40,482 bases of DNA from a virus, in IMG/VR virus record IMGVR_UViG_3300047375_000099, positions 1 to 40,482 of that record. The stretch is one strand, 5' to 3'. A program made the position numbers and the translations under genes. Below the pieces are notes generated by a model. That model did not search any database and was not told where the DNA came from. It saw only the letters and a list, made by a program, of their open reading frames with translations. Position 1 is the stretch's first letter, and each line of letters begins with the position of its first letter. Shown here piece after piece: positions 6,711 to 15,667 of this stretch.

Positions 6711-8585
6711 TTAACCTCCTATACTCGCATCGTCAATTATATTTCTATCTAATTCTTGTGCAGATGTAACTTGACCAGAAACTACAAATGCTTGTATTGG
6801 TATTTGTGATTGTCCACCAATAGCTGATGCCAATTGATTTGTCCCACTTGCACCAACTATATTAAATGCTGGAGGTGTAGATGGAGCAGTTGGAACAGAT
6901 GGAATAGGTGGTTTTGATGTATCTACATTACCACCAGATACTCCACTTGCTTGACCAATTGCAGTAGCACCAATACCAGCTATTGCTAATCCAGCACCAA
7001 TCTTGGTCATTGCTATTGATTTTGCAGTAGCAGCTAAAGATGCTGGTTTTAATGGATTAAAAAGAGGAATACCAGTTGGTGTTGGAATAAAGAATGGTAT
7101 TTTAGATTCATTAAATTTTGCAGATGCAATAGATTGACTTGCACCTATTACTACGTTAGCAATAGCAGCACCCTTTTCTAATATTAAACCAGCAGTAGCA
7201 ATTGCTTTATTTTTACCAGCTATTTGTTGCAATAACCCACTTAAACCAGCAGCAAAACCAATATACTGCATATTTATTTCTCTTTTTCTTTGTGCTATAT
7301 TTTCTTCTAGTGCAATTTGTTCAGCAGCAAATTGTCTTGCTTTTTCTGCATCTGCAATTTCTTTTTCATTTTTAATCACTTCTTGCTCATCATCATATTC
7401 TTTCATTCTATCAACGTGGGCTTTTCTAGCTTCAAATAATAATCTATTCTTTTCTTCTTCGTTTTCAATAGTCTTATTAATAAGTAAAATTTGAGCATCA
7501 AGTGTTTGTTGAGATTCTATTTCTGCTAAATCTCTACCTTCTTTACCAATTTTTAATAATTCTTTTTTATTTTCTAATTGTTCTTTATCAAGAGAATTTA
7601 TATTTATTTTTTGTTCGGACATTTGACCAGTAACTCTTGCAGTAACTGCTGCTTGTTCGTTTAATGCTCTTTGTAATTCTAATTGATTTTCGTCATTATC
7701 ATTTTGTTTTACTTTAGCTCTTGCTAAATCAACTGCTACTTGGGCATTGGCTTTCATTACTCTGCCTTGTTCTGTAAGTATTTCGCCTAATTTTTCATTT
7801 GCTTCCCTTCTTACTTTAAATGTTAAAGTTTCATCATCTCTTATTTGTCTTTGTTTTTCAGCTTGTACATCATAAAATTCAATAAGACCCTTGTTTACCT
7901 CTTCAAGTAAAGCTGATTTTTTAGCTAATTCAGTAATATTAACGGCAGTTTCTATAACTTCGGTAGCGTAGTCTTTTATAGCTTTTGCATTTTCTTTTAT
8001 AGATTCTCCAAATGGAATTTGAGAGAGTAAAACATCTTTAAATGATTTACCAAAAGATTCCATAGCTCCTTCAAAATCTCTATTAAATAACTTTTTAAAT
8101 CCAGCACCAGCATTTGTAAACCTACCAACAAGACTATCAAATTTATCTGTAACATTATCTTTAAAACTTTCCCCAAAAGATTTCATTGATTCTTGAGGGT
8201 CATCAAAAACAGATTTCATTTTTTTTCCTACATCGTCAAAATTATCTAAAACTAATTTTACAAAATCATTTGTAACTATTGAGATAGCCTCCATTGTTAC
8301 ATTAAATGCGTCTAAAAACTTTTGATTTTGAGAAAGAACTTCTTTTATTTTAGCAAATGCAGCAATTAGTAATCCAATACCAGCAGCCTTTAAAGCATTA
8401 CCAATACTCTTTATACCTAAAGATGCTTTTTTAGAAGATGCTTCAACATTCTTTAAAGAATCAGCAGTATCTTTATTTGAATCTACTATTTGTTTATTTA
8501 AACCTTCAATAGATTTTTTTAAATCTTCAATTTCACTTGTTGCTTTATCTGTTTTTGCTACTAAATCAATTACTATTTTTTCCAT
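6711..8585 (-). CDS. Tail tape measure protein, type A copy
   Basis: A 624-residue protein. Residues 1-60 form a coiled coil (SEIEDLKKSIEGLNKQI), a hydrophobic Ala/Gly/Ile-rich helix follows (ALKAAGIGLLIAAF), the middle is a long charged helical region with many QRQIR/EEKNR-type repeats, and Gly/Ala-rich hydrophobic segments lie near residues 440-560. It ends with the conserved FNIVGASGTNQLASAIGGQSQIP and ELDRNIIDDASIG shared with type B (713 residues, 36542-38683). Tape measure proteins set tail length, so the length difference predicts a slightly longer tail in B. It overlaps the tiny upstream gene by 13 nt. Confidence 0.85.
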   Translation of the reverse strand: MEKIVIDLVAKTDKATSEIEDLKKSIEGLNKQIVDSNKDTADSLKNVEASSKKASLGIKSIGNALKAAGIGLLIAAFAKIKEVLSQNQKFLDAFNVTMEAISIVTNDFVKLVLDNFDDVGKKMKSVFDDPQESMKSFGESFKDNVTDKFDSLVGRFTNAGAGFKKLFNRDFEGAMESFGKSFKDVLLSQIPFGESIKENAKAIKDYATEVIETAVNITELAKKSALLEEVNKGLIEFYDVQAEKQRQIRDDETLTFKVRREANEKLGEILTEQGRVMKANAQVAVDLARAKVKQNDNDENQLELQRALNEQAAVTARVTGQMSEQKININSLDKEQLENKKELLKIGKEGRDLAEIESQQTLDAQILLINKTIENEEEKNRLLFEARKAHVDRMKEYDDEQEVIKNEKEIADAEKARQFAAEQIALEENIAQRKREINMQYIGFAAGLSGLLQQIAGKNKAIATAGLILEKGAAIANVVIGASQSIASAKFNESKIPFFIPTPTGIPLFNPLKPASLAATAKSIAMTKIGAGLAIAGIGATAIGQASGVSGGNVDTSKPPIPSVPTAPSTPPAFNIVGASGTNQLASAIGGQSQIPIQAFVVSGQVTSAQELDRNIIDDASIGG

Positions 8586-8716
8586 TTTAATTCTTGTTTT
8601 TGTCTTTTAAATACTTCTTTAAAACTATCTGGAAATTTATTCTTTCCTTTTGCTAATTGTACAATCTCTGCATTACAATCTGTGTCCTTCAACAATTCTA
8701 ATATTTCTTTTATCAT
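8573..8716 (-). CDS. Tiny tail-module protein, type A copy
   Basis: 47 residues (MIKEILELLKDTDCNAEIVQLAKGKNKFP...). Its ATG overlaps the stop of the FN3 tail gene (TAATG) and its 3' end overlaps the tape measure start. Type B has a 46-residue homologue (MIKNIVDLLQIAKG...AQGKNALP) at 38674-38814 with the same overlaps. The conserved pattern (MIK.I..LL, QLAKGKN..P, K.K near the end) supports translation. Function unknown. Confidence 0.6.
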   Translation of the reverse strand: MIKEILELLKDTDCNAEIVQLAKGKNKFPDSFKEVFKRQKQELKWKK

Positions 8717-11157
8717 TATGGTAATGTATTAATTACTAATGCACCAGATGGTATTGATTCATTTAATAAAATATCATAAGCAACTACTGTTATTGAATAT
8801 GATGTTGCTGGACTTAATCCAGTAATAGTATCTGAATAAGTTGTTTGTAAAGGTTGTGCCATTGCTCCACCAACTGCTACACCATTTGCGTAAACAACAT
8901 AATAAGACATTGTAATATTATCTGGAGATGTGCTTGGATTCCAAGTAACAGTAAATGATGTACTTGTTATATTTGATGCAACTAATCCAGTAACTTGTGT
9001 TGGAATATTACCACTTGATGTTAATATTGATGTAACATCATTTAATAATTCAAATTCAGATTTACCAGTTTTTAAATTAGTTTTTATTGAGTTTATTTTA
9101 TAAGCATTTTCTCCAAATTTTACTAAATCATTCAGCTTTAAATTATAATAAAGACCAAATGGTAAATAAGCACTTACTTTTGTTATTCTTCTTCTTGCAT
9201 TAAAAACATCTTGAATATAAGTCTTGTAATTAGTTTCAAATAAACTATCTGTAAAAGCCAAAGGGTCTACTGCTGGTTGATTTGCTTGATACTCGTTTAT
9301 CTCATTACCAAAATGTATATTAGATTTACTTGCAGTTGATGTTAAAGCTAAAGCATTTGATGGGATATAGTAATCTGTAATATCTTCAACACTACTTGTT
9401 TCTGTATCTCTTATTCTTATTGATGTTGATGATGATTGTCTTATAGGGTAAAATAATAAAGGAGAGCCAAAATAAGGCTCTTGGTTGTCATCTACAAAGT
9501 AACCCCATTGAACACTTGTTGCACTTCCACCATCTACATCATAAAGCCTTTCATATTGCATATGCTCAAAAGGTAATTCTAGTTTATAAGATTTACTTGG
9601 TGCATCAAATATATCTGAATTTAAACTATAAGATAAAGACCCCCATTTTTGATTGTTTAACTGCTCAAATTGTTTAGCTAAAAAAGTTCCTAAACCTTTG
9701 TATGTAAAATCAATGTGTTTAAAAGGTAATGCTACATCAACAGTTGAATTTTCTGTATCTATGTATTTAGTTATATCAATTGGTGTTGTTGAGCCAGATG
9801 CATAATAACTATCTAAAGTTTTTACAACAATAACCCCATCATTATCTACATAAGCAGTTAAATTAAACATTTTAAAAAGACCAGTTAAAAATTCTATAAT
9901 AGTCATTTTAGGCATCTGCTCTTGAATATTAAATTCAGTAAATGCAGTTGTAGCAAATGCAGATGAATTTGAATAAACCATTTGTCCATTTTGTCCAAAG
10001 CCTAAACCTCCTTGTGTCCAACTTACAGTCCATTGAATACTACCAGCTGCAAAAGTCATATTAGTTGATGATGCAATTTGTATTGTGTATGTACTATTAT
10101 TAAAAGGTACTATTATTAATTGCTTTGCTCCAGTACCAGTTGTTTCTCCTACTATTGTTGAGCCATCTCTGATAACTCTAATTGTATATGCATCTGTTGT
10201 ATTTGGAGGTGTTACATTTAGATTTAAAAAAGATATGCTATAAGGAGATTGAGCAGTTAATGCTAAAACACCATTTAAAACATTTGATGTTGATGGCTGA
10301 CAATTAGTAGTTGGTACACAAACTGTTGTTCCTAATTCTGTTACTTGTGTAAAGTTTTGTAATACTTGTGCTGGTGCATCAACGTGACCTTTTTTTCTAT
10401 GCAACCATAAAAACAAATTATCAAATTCGTCATTTGTATTATCATTAAAAAAGTCATCTGAAAAAGTTAATGTTTGACCACCAATAAAAGACTCTGATTG
10501 TATAGCATCAATAATAGTTTGTACTTTAATTGCATATTTAAACTGATTCCATTCAACACCATTTTGATTGTGTGTACCAGTTCCGTGATGTGATATATTT
10601 CTTATTCCTAAATCTGGATTAGGAGGAAAATTAACGTGGCTAGAACTATCGTAAATTAATCTGTTTGTATGTGTGATTAAAGGCACTATAATATTACCAC
10701 TATTTTCAGCATTCTGCATTGCATCAGTAACATCATCAAAACTATAAATTTTATTATAGTCATTTAATTTTTGTAAAGATGATAACTGACTATCAGCAAG
10801 AACGTCTTTTATATTTATAGTGTTTCCAAAAAAAGTAATATTGTATGTGTGAGGTACGTTATTTTTTAACTTAACACCATTTAGTTTTATCAAGCCTTCT
10901 TTAAAAGAAAGATTGTTTAGTTCTAGTGTTGATTGTTTTTTAATTCTTGCATCGTAGCCTTCTTCAATACTAAAATCATAATAGTGTTTAAATATCTTGT
11001 TATTTGTTTTTGATGCTGGTATTGCAAACGTTCTTGTAAATTCAGTAAATATTTTACTGATGTCTTTTACGTTTTGAATAGATTGCGTTAATACAACACT
11101 TTCATCTTCAAATAAATCTACTCTTTGACCTTCTATGTATAGTTGTATTTTTTGCAT
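8716..11157 (-). CDS. Large tail protein with C-terminal fibronectin type III domain, type A copy
   Basis: 813 residues. The N-terminal 150 (VDLFEDESVVLTQSIQNVKD, FTEFTRTFAIPASKTNNKIF) resemble a tail hub/baseplate start common in flavobacterial phages. Middle blocks (FNIQEQMPKMTIIEFLTGLFKMFNL, PLLFYPIRQ, IHFGNEINEYQ) are shared with type B. Residues about 722-813 are one FN3 domain (VTWNPSTSPDNITMSYYVVY, TITGLSPATSYSITVVAYD). The gene lies between the distal tail protein and tape measure. It probably forms part of the tail tip; FN3 domains often bind surface sugars. Starts 1 nt after the previous gene ends. Confidence 0.65.
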   Translation of the reverse strand: MQKIQLYIEGQRVDLFEDESVVLTQSIQNVKDISKIFTEFTRTFAIPASKTNNKIFKHYYDFSIEEGYDARIKKQSTLELNNLSFKEGLIKLNGVKLKNNVPHTYNITFFGNTINIKDVLADSQLSSLQKLNDYNKIYSFDDVTDAMQNAENSGNIIVPLITHTNRLIYDSSSHVNFPPNPDLGIRNISHHGTGTHNQNGVEWNQFKYAIKVQTIIDAIQSESFIGGQTLTFSDDFFNDNTNDEFDNLFLWLHRKKGHVDAPAQVLQNFTQVTELGTTVCVPTTNCQPSTSNVLNGVLALTAQSPYSISFLNLNVTPPNTTDAYTIRVIRDGSTIVGETTGTGAKQLIIVPFNNSTYTIQIASSTNMTFAAGSIQWTVSWTQGGLGFGQNGQMVYSNSSAFATTAFTEFNIQEQMPKMTIIEFLTGLFKMFNLTAYVDNDGVIVVKTLDSYYASGSTTPIDITKYIDTENSTVDVALPFKHIDFTYKGLGTFLAKQFEQLNNQKWGSLSYSLNSDIFDAPSKSYKLELPFEHMQYERLYDVDGGSATSVQWGYFVDDNQEPYFGSPLLFYPIRQSSSTSIRIRDTETSSVEDITDYYIPSNALALTSTASKSNIHFGNEINEYQANQPAVDPLAFTDSLFETNYKTYIQDVFNARRRITKVSAYLPFGLYYNLKLNDLVKFGENAYKINSIKTNLKTGKSEFELLNDVTSILTSSGNIPTQVTGLVASNITSTSFTVTWNPSTSPDNITMSYYVVYANGVAVGGAMAQPLQTTYSDTITGLSPATSYSITVVAYDILLNESIPSGALVINTLP

Positions 11158-12327
11158 TTATCTTATGTCATTTAAAACATTGTAAGAATTTTCAAACTCA
11201 ATTGTGTATTCAACTAACTTGTCATTTAAGCTAGTCTTATATGTAATATCACTTGTCTTTATATTGATTGGTAATACTTGTTCGTCTGTATTTGTTAAGT
11301 TTGTTATCCATACTTTTTCAGATAACATTAATTGTTTAAATACTTCGTTATAAGATTCACTTAAAAAACCACTACTTAACGTCATTGATTCGTTTGCAGT
11401 AATGTTAAAATCTTTTTTTGTATGTACACTCGTATCGTAATTATTAGCATAAGTTAAAGTATTGGCTTTATAACTTTCTCTTTTAGTAGTCATTTGCTCA
11501 ACTTTCTTTTTAAAGAAATATATATCTTGTAATACACCAAACTTGTTTACAAAGGTTATTTTCTTTGGCTCATATTTACATTCATCAATAGTTTTTACAT
11601 TAATGATATCAAGTGTGCCATCAGTATTACCAATATGTATAGCATCTACTTTTCCAATACTTAAAGTGTTTAAATATTGTGAGATACATTTATTATCTTC
11701 AAATACACCTAGATAATTTTTAGCTACTCTTGACTTAAAAGAATCGTATGGGCTTATTCCGTTTATACTAATATGTGCTATTTGTTCTGTGGTTAGTATA
11801 GAGCCACCAGCATTGGTATAAGTACCAACAATTTCTCCATCTCTTAAAAAAGCAATATTAACTTTTTCTCCGATATAAAGAGGTATTCTATAAATATTAT
11901 CATCTAAAGCAAACACTTCTCTGTTTGTCATTAAGAGATTTTTACCAGTATAAGAATAGAAACTACCTTCTTCAAAATAAGAATAACCATCCAATGCTAA
12001 ATCAATCGATGTTGCTTGTTGTAATTGACCACCATTTGAATCAAAAGATGTCTTTACAATTCGCACCCACTTACAAGTATAGTATTCATCAGCAGCAAAA
12101 TAAAAACCACCAAATTGCATATCTAAATAATCTCTAATGAGTTCTGATATTTCAAAATTTATTCCAGTAGCATTTGGTAATATTTGTTTTCTTAAAGAAT
12201 ATTGAGGTGTGCCAGTATAACCAGTATTTTTATTTCCAGTATATATTTCAATATCCAATGTAGCATAAGCTATATTTACTATTGCAGTTCTTACAAAGTA
12301 AGGACTTCTTGTATTAATTATTGCCAT
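11158..12327 (-). CDS. Tail structural protein, probably distal tail / baseplate
   Basis: 389 residues, starting MAIINTRSPYFVRTAIVNIAYATLDIEIYTGN. It is beta-rich with a LRKQILPNATGINFEISELIRDYL block and a later TIDECKYEPKKITFVNKFGVLQDIYFFKKK. This start is frequent in Bacteroidetes phage genomes directly before the large hub protein. Position suggests a distal tail or baseplate component. It overlaps the previous gene by 14 nt. No type B counterpart is inside the window. Confidence 0.5.
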   Translation of the reverse strand: MAIINTRSPYFVRTAIVNIAYATLDIEIYTGNKNTGYTGTPQYSLRKQILPNATGINFEISELIRDYLDMQFGGFYFAADEYYTCKWVRIVKTSFDSNGGQLQQATSIDLALDGYSYFEEGSFYSYTGKNLLMTNREVFALDDNIYRIPLYIGEKVNIAFLRDGEIVGTYTNAGGSILTTEQIAHISINGISPYDSFKSRVAKNYLGVFEDNKCISQYLNTLSIGKVDAIHIGNTDGTLDIINVKTIDECKYEPKKITFVNKFGVLQDIYFFKKKVEQMTTKRESYKANTLTYANNYDTSVHTKKDFNITANESMTLSSGFLSESYNEVFKQLMLSEKVWITNLTNTDEQVLPINIKTSDITYKTSLNDKLVEYTIEFENSYNVLNDIR

Positions 12328-12823
12328 TTGTTGTAAATTTTAGTAGTTCTTCAACATCTAATTGATATGCTTTTATTATGTCTTTGTCTAAATTAGTAAA
12401 TGCTTTTTGAAATGGCTTTGTAAAAAACAAACTTGGTTTAATACCATTATTATAAATACTTCTTGCTATCATAAATTGTAAAGACTTTCTTGTTATGAAT
12501 TTACCATCTTTACCTCTTACACCTTTCAAACCTTTTCTTACAATCCATTTATCCATTTTACTTGGAGGTGGCATTTTGTTTGTATAACTATAAGGTGTGT
12601 TATATTTCTTCTTTATACCACTTACACCTTTGTCTTGAAATATACCATAATCTTCCATTAGAAAACTCATAGAAAAACTATTTGGACTTACGTTTAAGTC
12701 ATAGTCTAAACTATTATAAAGTGTTTTAGAACTGTTCTTTTTGCCTTTTGTTAGATTCGTTCTTGATTGTTTTATAACATACTTTGCAAATCTATTCAGC
12801 TCTTGTTGTACATTCTTTAACAT
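12314..12823 (-). CDS. Neck/tail-completion protein (HK97 gp10-like size and position)
   Basis: 169 residues, basic and helical at the N-terminus (LNRFAKYVIKQSRTNLTKGKKNSSKTLYNSL), then MEDYGIFQDKGVSG and KMPPPSKMDKWIVRKGLKG. The 'QDKGVSG' and 'PPSKMDKWI' elements are typical of minor neck proteins of the HK97 gp10 type, which join head and tail. It overlaps its neighbours by 7 and 14 nt. Assignment is by motif memory and context. Confidence 0.55.
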   Translation of the reverse strand: MLKNVQQELNRFAKYVIKQSRTNLTKGKKNSSKTLYNSLDYDLNVSPNSFSMSFLMEDYGIFQDKGVSGIKKKYNTPYSYTNKMPPPSKMDKWIVRKGLKGVRGKDGKFITRKSLQFMIARSIYNNGIKPSLFFTKPFQKAFTNLDKDIIKAYQLDVEELLKFTTNGNN

Positions 12824-13272
12824 ATATTGATATCGTTATTTACAAGAACATCAAATGTCATTGCCCAACCAGCTAATTCATTTTCAAACCTATCATAGAA
12901 AGGCTCTAAACTAGGTGTGCTATCTAATTGATATAAGTCTTGGTGTAATGTACCTCCTCTTAATACTTGTGCTAGTTTGTTAAGTACTGCTAATTGTGTG
13001 TTAAGTATATCTTGCTCATTATCGTTACCTCTAAAAATATCTACAACTGCTTCTTTCGATACATCAACAATATCCATAGACAAAACAGATAAACTGAAAC
13101 GTAATACATTATCTTCGTTATTTACATTATTTACAATGATGTGTGATAAAGGAAACATTGTTTGTTTACTTAAATCAATCTTTGTGATATCTCCAGTTGT
13201 TACATTATTAACGTTTACATCTGATAATAATTGATTCTTTATTGTTTCCGTTACTTGATAAAAACCCTTCAT
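12817..13272 (-). CDS. Tail terminator-like protein
   Basis: 151 residues. The start (MKGFYQVTETIKNQLLSDVNVNNVTTGDITKIDL) and alternating beta pattern with FPLSHIIVNNV and FSLSVLSMDIVD match a class of short phage proteins in the tail-terminator position. The end AGWAMTFDVLVNNDINIC is typical. Its ATG overlaps the stop of the frameshifted chaperone (TAATG), which supports the frameshift product as the real upstream gene. Confidence 0.55.
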   Translation of the reverse strand: MKGFYQVTETIKNQLLSDVNVNNVTTGDITKIDLSKQTMFPLSHIIVNNVNNEDNVLRFSLSVLSMDIVDVSKEAVVDIFRGNDNEQDILNTQLAVLNKLAQVLRGGTLHQDLYQLDSTPSLEPFYDRFENELAGWAMTFDVLVNNDINIC

Positions 13273-14008
13273 TAGAATTTACTTTTTATTTGTTTTGCTT
13301 CCAACTCTGCTTTCTCTTTCATAAATGATAACATTGTAAAGCATTGATGAATATTTAATTTAGTGATATCTTCAAATCTTGTAATATCTCCGTTAGCGAG
13401 ACCATAAATTGATTGATACCAACCCCATTTGTTTCCGAAATTAGCTGCTCTTGATAAACCTCCATCTCCGTTTGATTGCTGGAAGAGAGTATCGTATGCT
13501 TCGACAGTTCCATTCCTAAATTGTAAAAAAAAAACAAAGACCCAATTGCAGCATCTAAAGGCATATCTTTCATCTTCTCTGGATTTTCTACATTGTAATC
13601 AACTATATTGTATTTACCAGATTTCCTTATTTTTATTCTTCTGTATAATACATTCATTGCAATGTGCATATTATCCCAGTTACTTGCACTACCATCCAAG
13701 TCTACATATTCTCCTAAACTCATTTCGTCCAAGTCTGGTATGAATCCATATTCAACACCATTCATTGTAAATTGTTCTACTCTTTTTGGTGTTTGGCTTA
13801 ACAACTCATTCAATATATCTATAATAGCAACAACACTACTCATCTTTAATTTGTAGCTATCACTTAAAGGTATTCCACAAAATATTTCTATCATTTTAGC
13901 ATTTAAGAAATTACCCTCTGGATTATCTTCTGCTATCTTTAAGAACTTTTGATATTGTCCTAATGTAACTTCACTTAACGATGTTGGTACGTTTATTTCT
14001 ATCTTCAT
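13272..14008 (-). CDS. Tail assembly chaperone, -1 frameshift product (GT-like)
   Basis: The first 161 residues are read in the frame of the short form. A slip back by one at the T10 run (13525-13534) then opens an 84-residue extension that has no start codon at its beginning: QQSNGDGGLSRAANFGNKWG, WYQSIYGLANGDITRFEDIT, CFTMLSFMKEKAELEAK. The extension contains a pattern familiar from phage chaperones (FG.KWGWY.SIY.LA.GDI.RF...TKL), and its stop TAA overlaps the next ATG. Predicted product is 245 residues. Tail chaperones of long-tailed phages commonly make a short and a frameshifted long form to load tube subunits on tape measure. Confidence 0.7.
13355..14008 (-). CDS. Tail assembly chaperone, unshifted form (G-like)
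   Basis: 217 residues. The N-terminus (INVPTSLSEVTLGQYQKFLKIAEDNPEGNF) and MNGVEYGFIPDLDEMSLGEYVDLD are characteristic of a chaperone-like family in Bacteroidetes phages. The unshifted frame continues after the T10 run for about 56 residues (ELSKHTILSSSNQTEMEVYQ ... GINQFMVSLTEILQDLK), part of which also looks conserved, so both ends may be made. A terminator (14041-14071) and a TATTATATA element lie just upstream. Confidence 0.7.
   Translation of the reverse strand: MKIEINVPTSLSEVTLGQYQKFLKIAEDNPEGNFLNAKMIEIFCGIPLSDSYKLKMSSVVAIIDILNELLSQTPKRVEQFTMNGVEYGFIPDLDEMSLGEYVDLDGSASNWDNMHIAMNVLYRRIKIRKSGKYNIVDYNVENPEKMKDMPLDAAIGSLFFFYNLGMELSKHTILSSSNQTEMEVYQEQLISETNGVGINQFMVSLTEILQDLKISLN
13525..13534 (-). 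other. Slippery T10 run for -1 ribosomal frameshift
   Basis: Ten A on the plus strand give T10 in the coding strand (codons TTT TTT TTT TAC). Slipping back one base gives TTT TTT TTT TTA CAA and opens the conserved extension. A homopolymer could also arise from polymerase slippage or sequencing error, but the downstream frame ends exactly on the next start codon. Confidence 0.65.
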
Positions 14009-14011
14009 ATA

Positions 14012-14020
14012 TATATAATA
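14012..14020 (-). promoter_or_regulatory. TATTATATA element 3 nt before the chaperone start
   Basis: GTATTATATA on the minus strand, 3 nt, then the ATG at 14008. A terminator hairpin is immediately upstream, so a new transcript for the tail genes probably begins here. Confidence 0.5.
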
Positions 14021-14028
14021 CTATTATG

Positions 14029-14181
14029 TTAATGTTTTATAAAAAAGCCTATACATTTTTCATATAGACTTGTAAGTAATAAAAACTGACTTGGTGTTTT
14101 TGGTTTCAATATTCTTATTTGCTTATTTGTTTTATGATGTATAAAGCATTGAATAGTAGAAATCATTTCCTCATTACTCAT
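14029..14181 (-). CDS. Small protein after terminase, unknown
   Basis: 50 residues (MSNEEMISTIQCFIHHKTNKQ...). The ATG overlaps the terminase stop (TAATG). The last third of the frame overlaps the terminator hairpin at 14041-14071, which is unusual but possible. No family recognised. The overlap pattern, identical to other gene pairs here, is the main support. Confidence 0.45.
   Translation of the reverse strand: MSNEEMISTIQCFIHHKTNKQIRILKPKTPSQFLLLTSLYEKCIGFFIKH
14041..14071 (-). terminator. Rho-independent terminator after the terminase region
   Basis: On the minus strand AGTCTATA, loop TGAAAAATG, TATAGGCT, then TTTTTT. It separates terminase from the tail module. Confidence 0.75.
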
Positions 14182-15347
14182 TATCTTATATTGTATTTAC
14201 CTTTGTTTGGATTACTTAATTGTGATGTAATTGCATAACGTGCTGCATCAATACAATGGTTAAATGCATCAATTGGTTTATTTATAGTATTACCCTCTCT
14301 GTCTTTCATCCAAGTATAAGACTGCAACTCTTTAATTAAATTCTTGCTTCTGCTTGTAACAAATATTTTGTTTTGATTTATTAAGTTGATACCATATACA
14401 ATTGAATCTCTACCTTTTTTAACTGGCATTACTTTATGTCTATACGTTCTTAATTCTGCAATTGATTTTGGCTCTGCTGAATCTGCATATATTATATCAT
14501 CTATATTAAGTTGTTTAAGTATGTTTGATATATCTACGTTTAGTAATTTAGTTTGATGTATAACCTCATCTAAAATATAAGTGTTATTGTATTTGTATAA
14601 ACCAACTAATGTTGTTGGGTCATTTGTATAACCAAAGTCCATTCCGTAACATAATAATCTTGCTTCTGTTGGTAGTTGTTTAATCTCTTTCCAATCTGGA
14701 ATACATACACCATCTAAACTACCTATTTGTCCAAGACCATATACTTTCCACCAGTTGCTCCAATAAGTACTTGTCTTTGCTTTATGTTGTGCAGCTTCTA
14801 TATCTGCTACAATAGTTTCTGGCAACGCTTCATTGTCTTTGTATGTTAATGTAATAAAGTCTGCATCATCGTTACCTACAACTTCTTTATGTGCCCAAAA
14901 GTTTGCAGTTGGATTAAAGTCAATCCATATATCGCCACTTGTTCTAATACTTAATTGTGTGTATGCTTCAAATGGTACATTGTTTGCTTCATTGACATAC
15001 AATACACTTCTTCTTGCACCTCTTAATTTATCTGGTTGTTCAACACTAAAAAATTCTATGTAGCTACCATTTGTAAATGTGTACTTTAAAGCAGACCTAT
15101 TCCATTGACTATCCCTAAACCTATTGGTGGCTATCATAATCTTTAAAAAGTCCTTCATAGCACCTCTACGAAGATGTGGTATTGATTCTGATACTACACT
15201 TGTTTCTGTATTTGGTGTTCTTATACATCTATCAATAAGTATAGGCAATATACCAAATGTTTTACCAGCTGATGTACCACCTTGTATTACTTTCTTTCTT
15301 TTCTTTAACTTGTAAAGTTTTTTTATTGCAGTTGTAACTTGAAACAC
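14181..15347 (-). CDS. terL: Terminase large subunit
   Basis: 388 residues. The ATPase domain has Walker A GGTSAGKT (residues 23-30) and Walker B VLYVNEANN (about 115-123). The C-terminal nuclease domain has MDFGYTNDPTT (Asp237), YADSAEP (Asp289) and IDAFNHCIDAARY (Asp360, Asp367), the usual metal-binding acids of an RNase H-like fold. The length is slightly short for the family but all motifs are present. It packages DNA into the prohead. Its start overlaps the small subunit stop. Confidence 0.92.
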   Translation of the reverse strand: MFQVTTAIKKLYKLKKRKKVIQGGTSAGKTFGILPILIDRCIRTPNTETSVVSESIPHLRRGAMKDFLKIMIATNRFRDSQWNRSALKYTFTNGSYIEFFSVEQPDKLRGARRSVLYVNEANNVPFEAYTQLSIRTSGDIWIDFNPTANFWAHKEVVGNDDADFITLTYKDNEALPETIVADIEAAQHKAKTSTYWSNWWKVYGLGQIGSLDGVCIPDWKEIKQLPTEARLLCYGMDFGYTNDPTTLVGLYKYNNTYILDEVIHQTKLLNVDISNILKQLNIDDIIYADSAEPKSIAELRTYRHKVMPVKKGRDSIVYGINLINQNKIFVTSRSKNLIKELQSYTWMKDREGNTINKPIDAFNHCIDAARYAITSQLSNPNKGKYNIR

Positions 15348-15595
15348 TAATCTAAATCAAATAAAGGTTGTTCTGATGTTATTGATATATCTTTTGTTTC
15401 TTTTGGTTTACCAGCATAATAGTTATAGAACATTTGCACATATTTGAAATTACCTTCTTCAACACCTTTTTCAAGTGCTTTAAATGCTTTTGGCTCTAAT
15501 GGTGTAAGTCTTTCAATCATCTTAACTTCTTCAGCTTTAGATGGTCTACCTCCTTTATTACCTTTTGTTCCTTTGTTATTTGTTCTTCCGTCCAT
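15347..15595 (-). CDS. terS: Terminase small subunit
   Basis: 82 residues with a basic Gly/Lys-rich N-terminus (NNKGTKGNKGGRPSKAEEV) and helical middle (KMIERLTPLEPKAFKALEKG) ending in YYAGKPKETKDISI. This GGRPSK..E start is typical of small terminases in flavobacterial phages; the protein recognises the packaging site. It overlaps terL by 1 nt. A terminator and a TATTATATA element lie 26-67 nt upstream. Confidence 0.75.
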   Translation of the reverse strand: MDGRTNNKGTKGNKGGRPSKAEEVKMIERLTPLEPKAFKALEKGVEEGNFKYVQMFYNYYAGKPKETKDISITSEQPLFDLD

Positions 15596-15620
15596 AATCA
15601 GTTTAAATTAGTTTACTAAT

Positions 15621-15629
15621 TATATAATA
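15621..15629 (-). promoter_or_regulatory. TATTATATA element upstream of terminase
   Basis: Same nonamer as before the late genes, but here 25 nt before the ATG at 15595 and abutting a terminator hairpin on its upstream side. The arrangement terminator then motif then gene matches 3261 and 14012 and favours a promoter role over a purely translational one. Confidence 0.45.
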
Positions 15630-15663
15630 AAAAAAACCTAACATTTTACTGCTAGGCTTTAAA
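15630..15663 (-). terminator. Rho-independent terminator after the early operon
   Basis: On the minus strand AGCCTA, 12-nt loop, TAGGTT and a T run. It follows the small gene ending at 15668 and precedes terminase. Confidence 0.7.
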
Positions 15664-15667
15664 TTAA

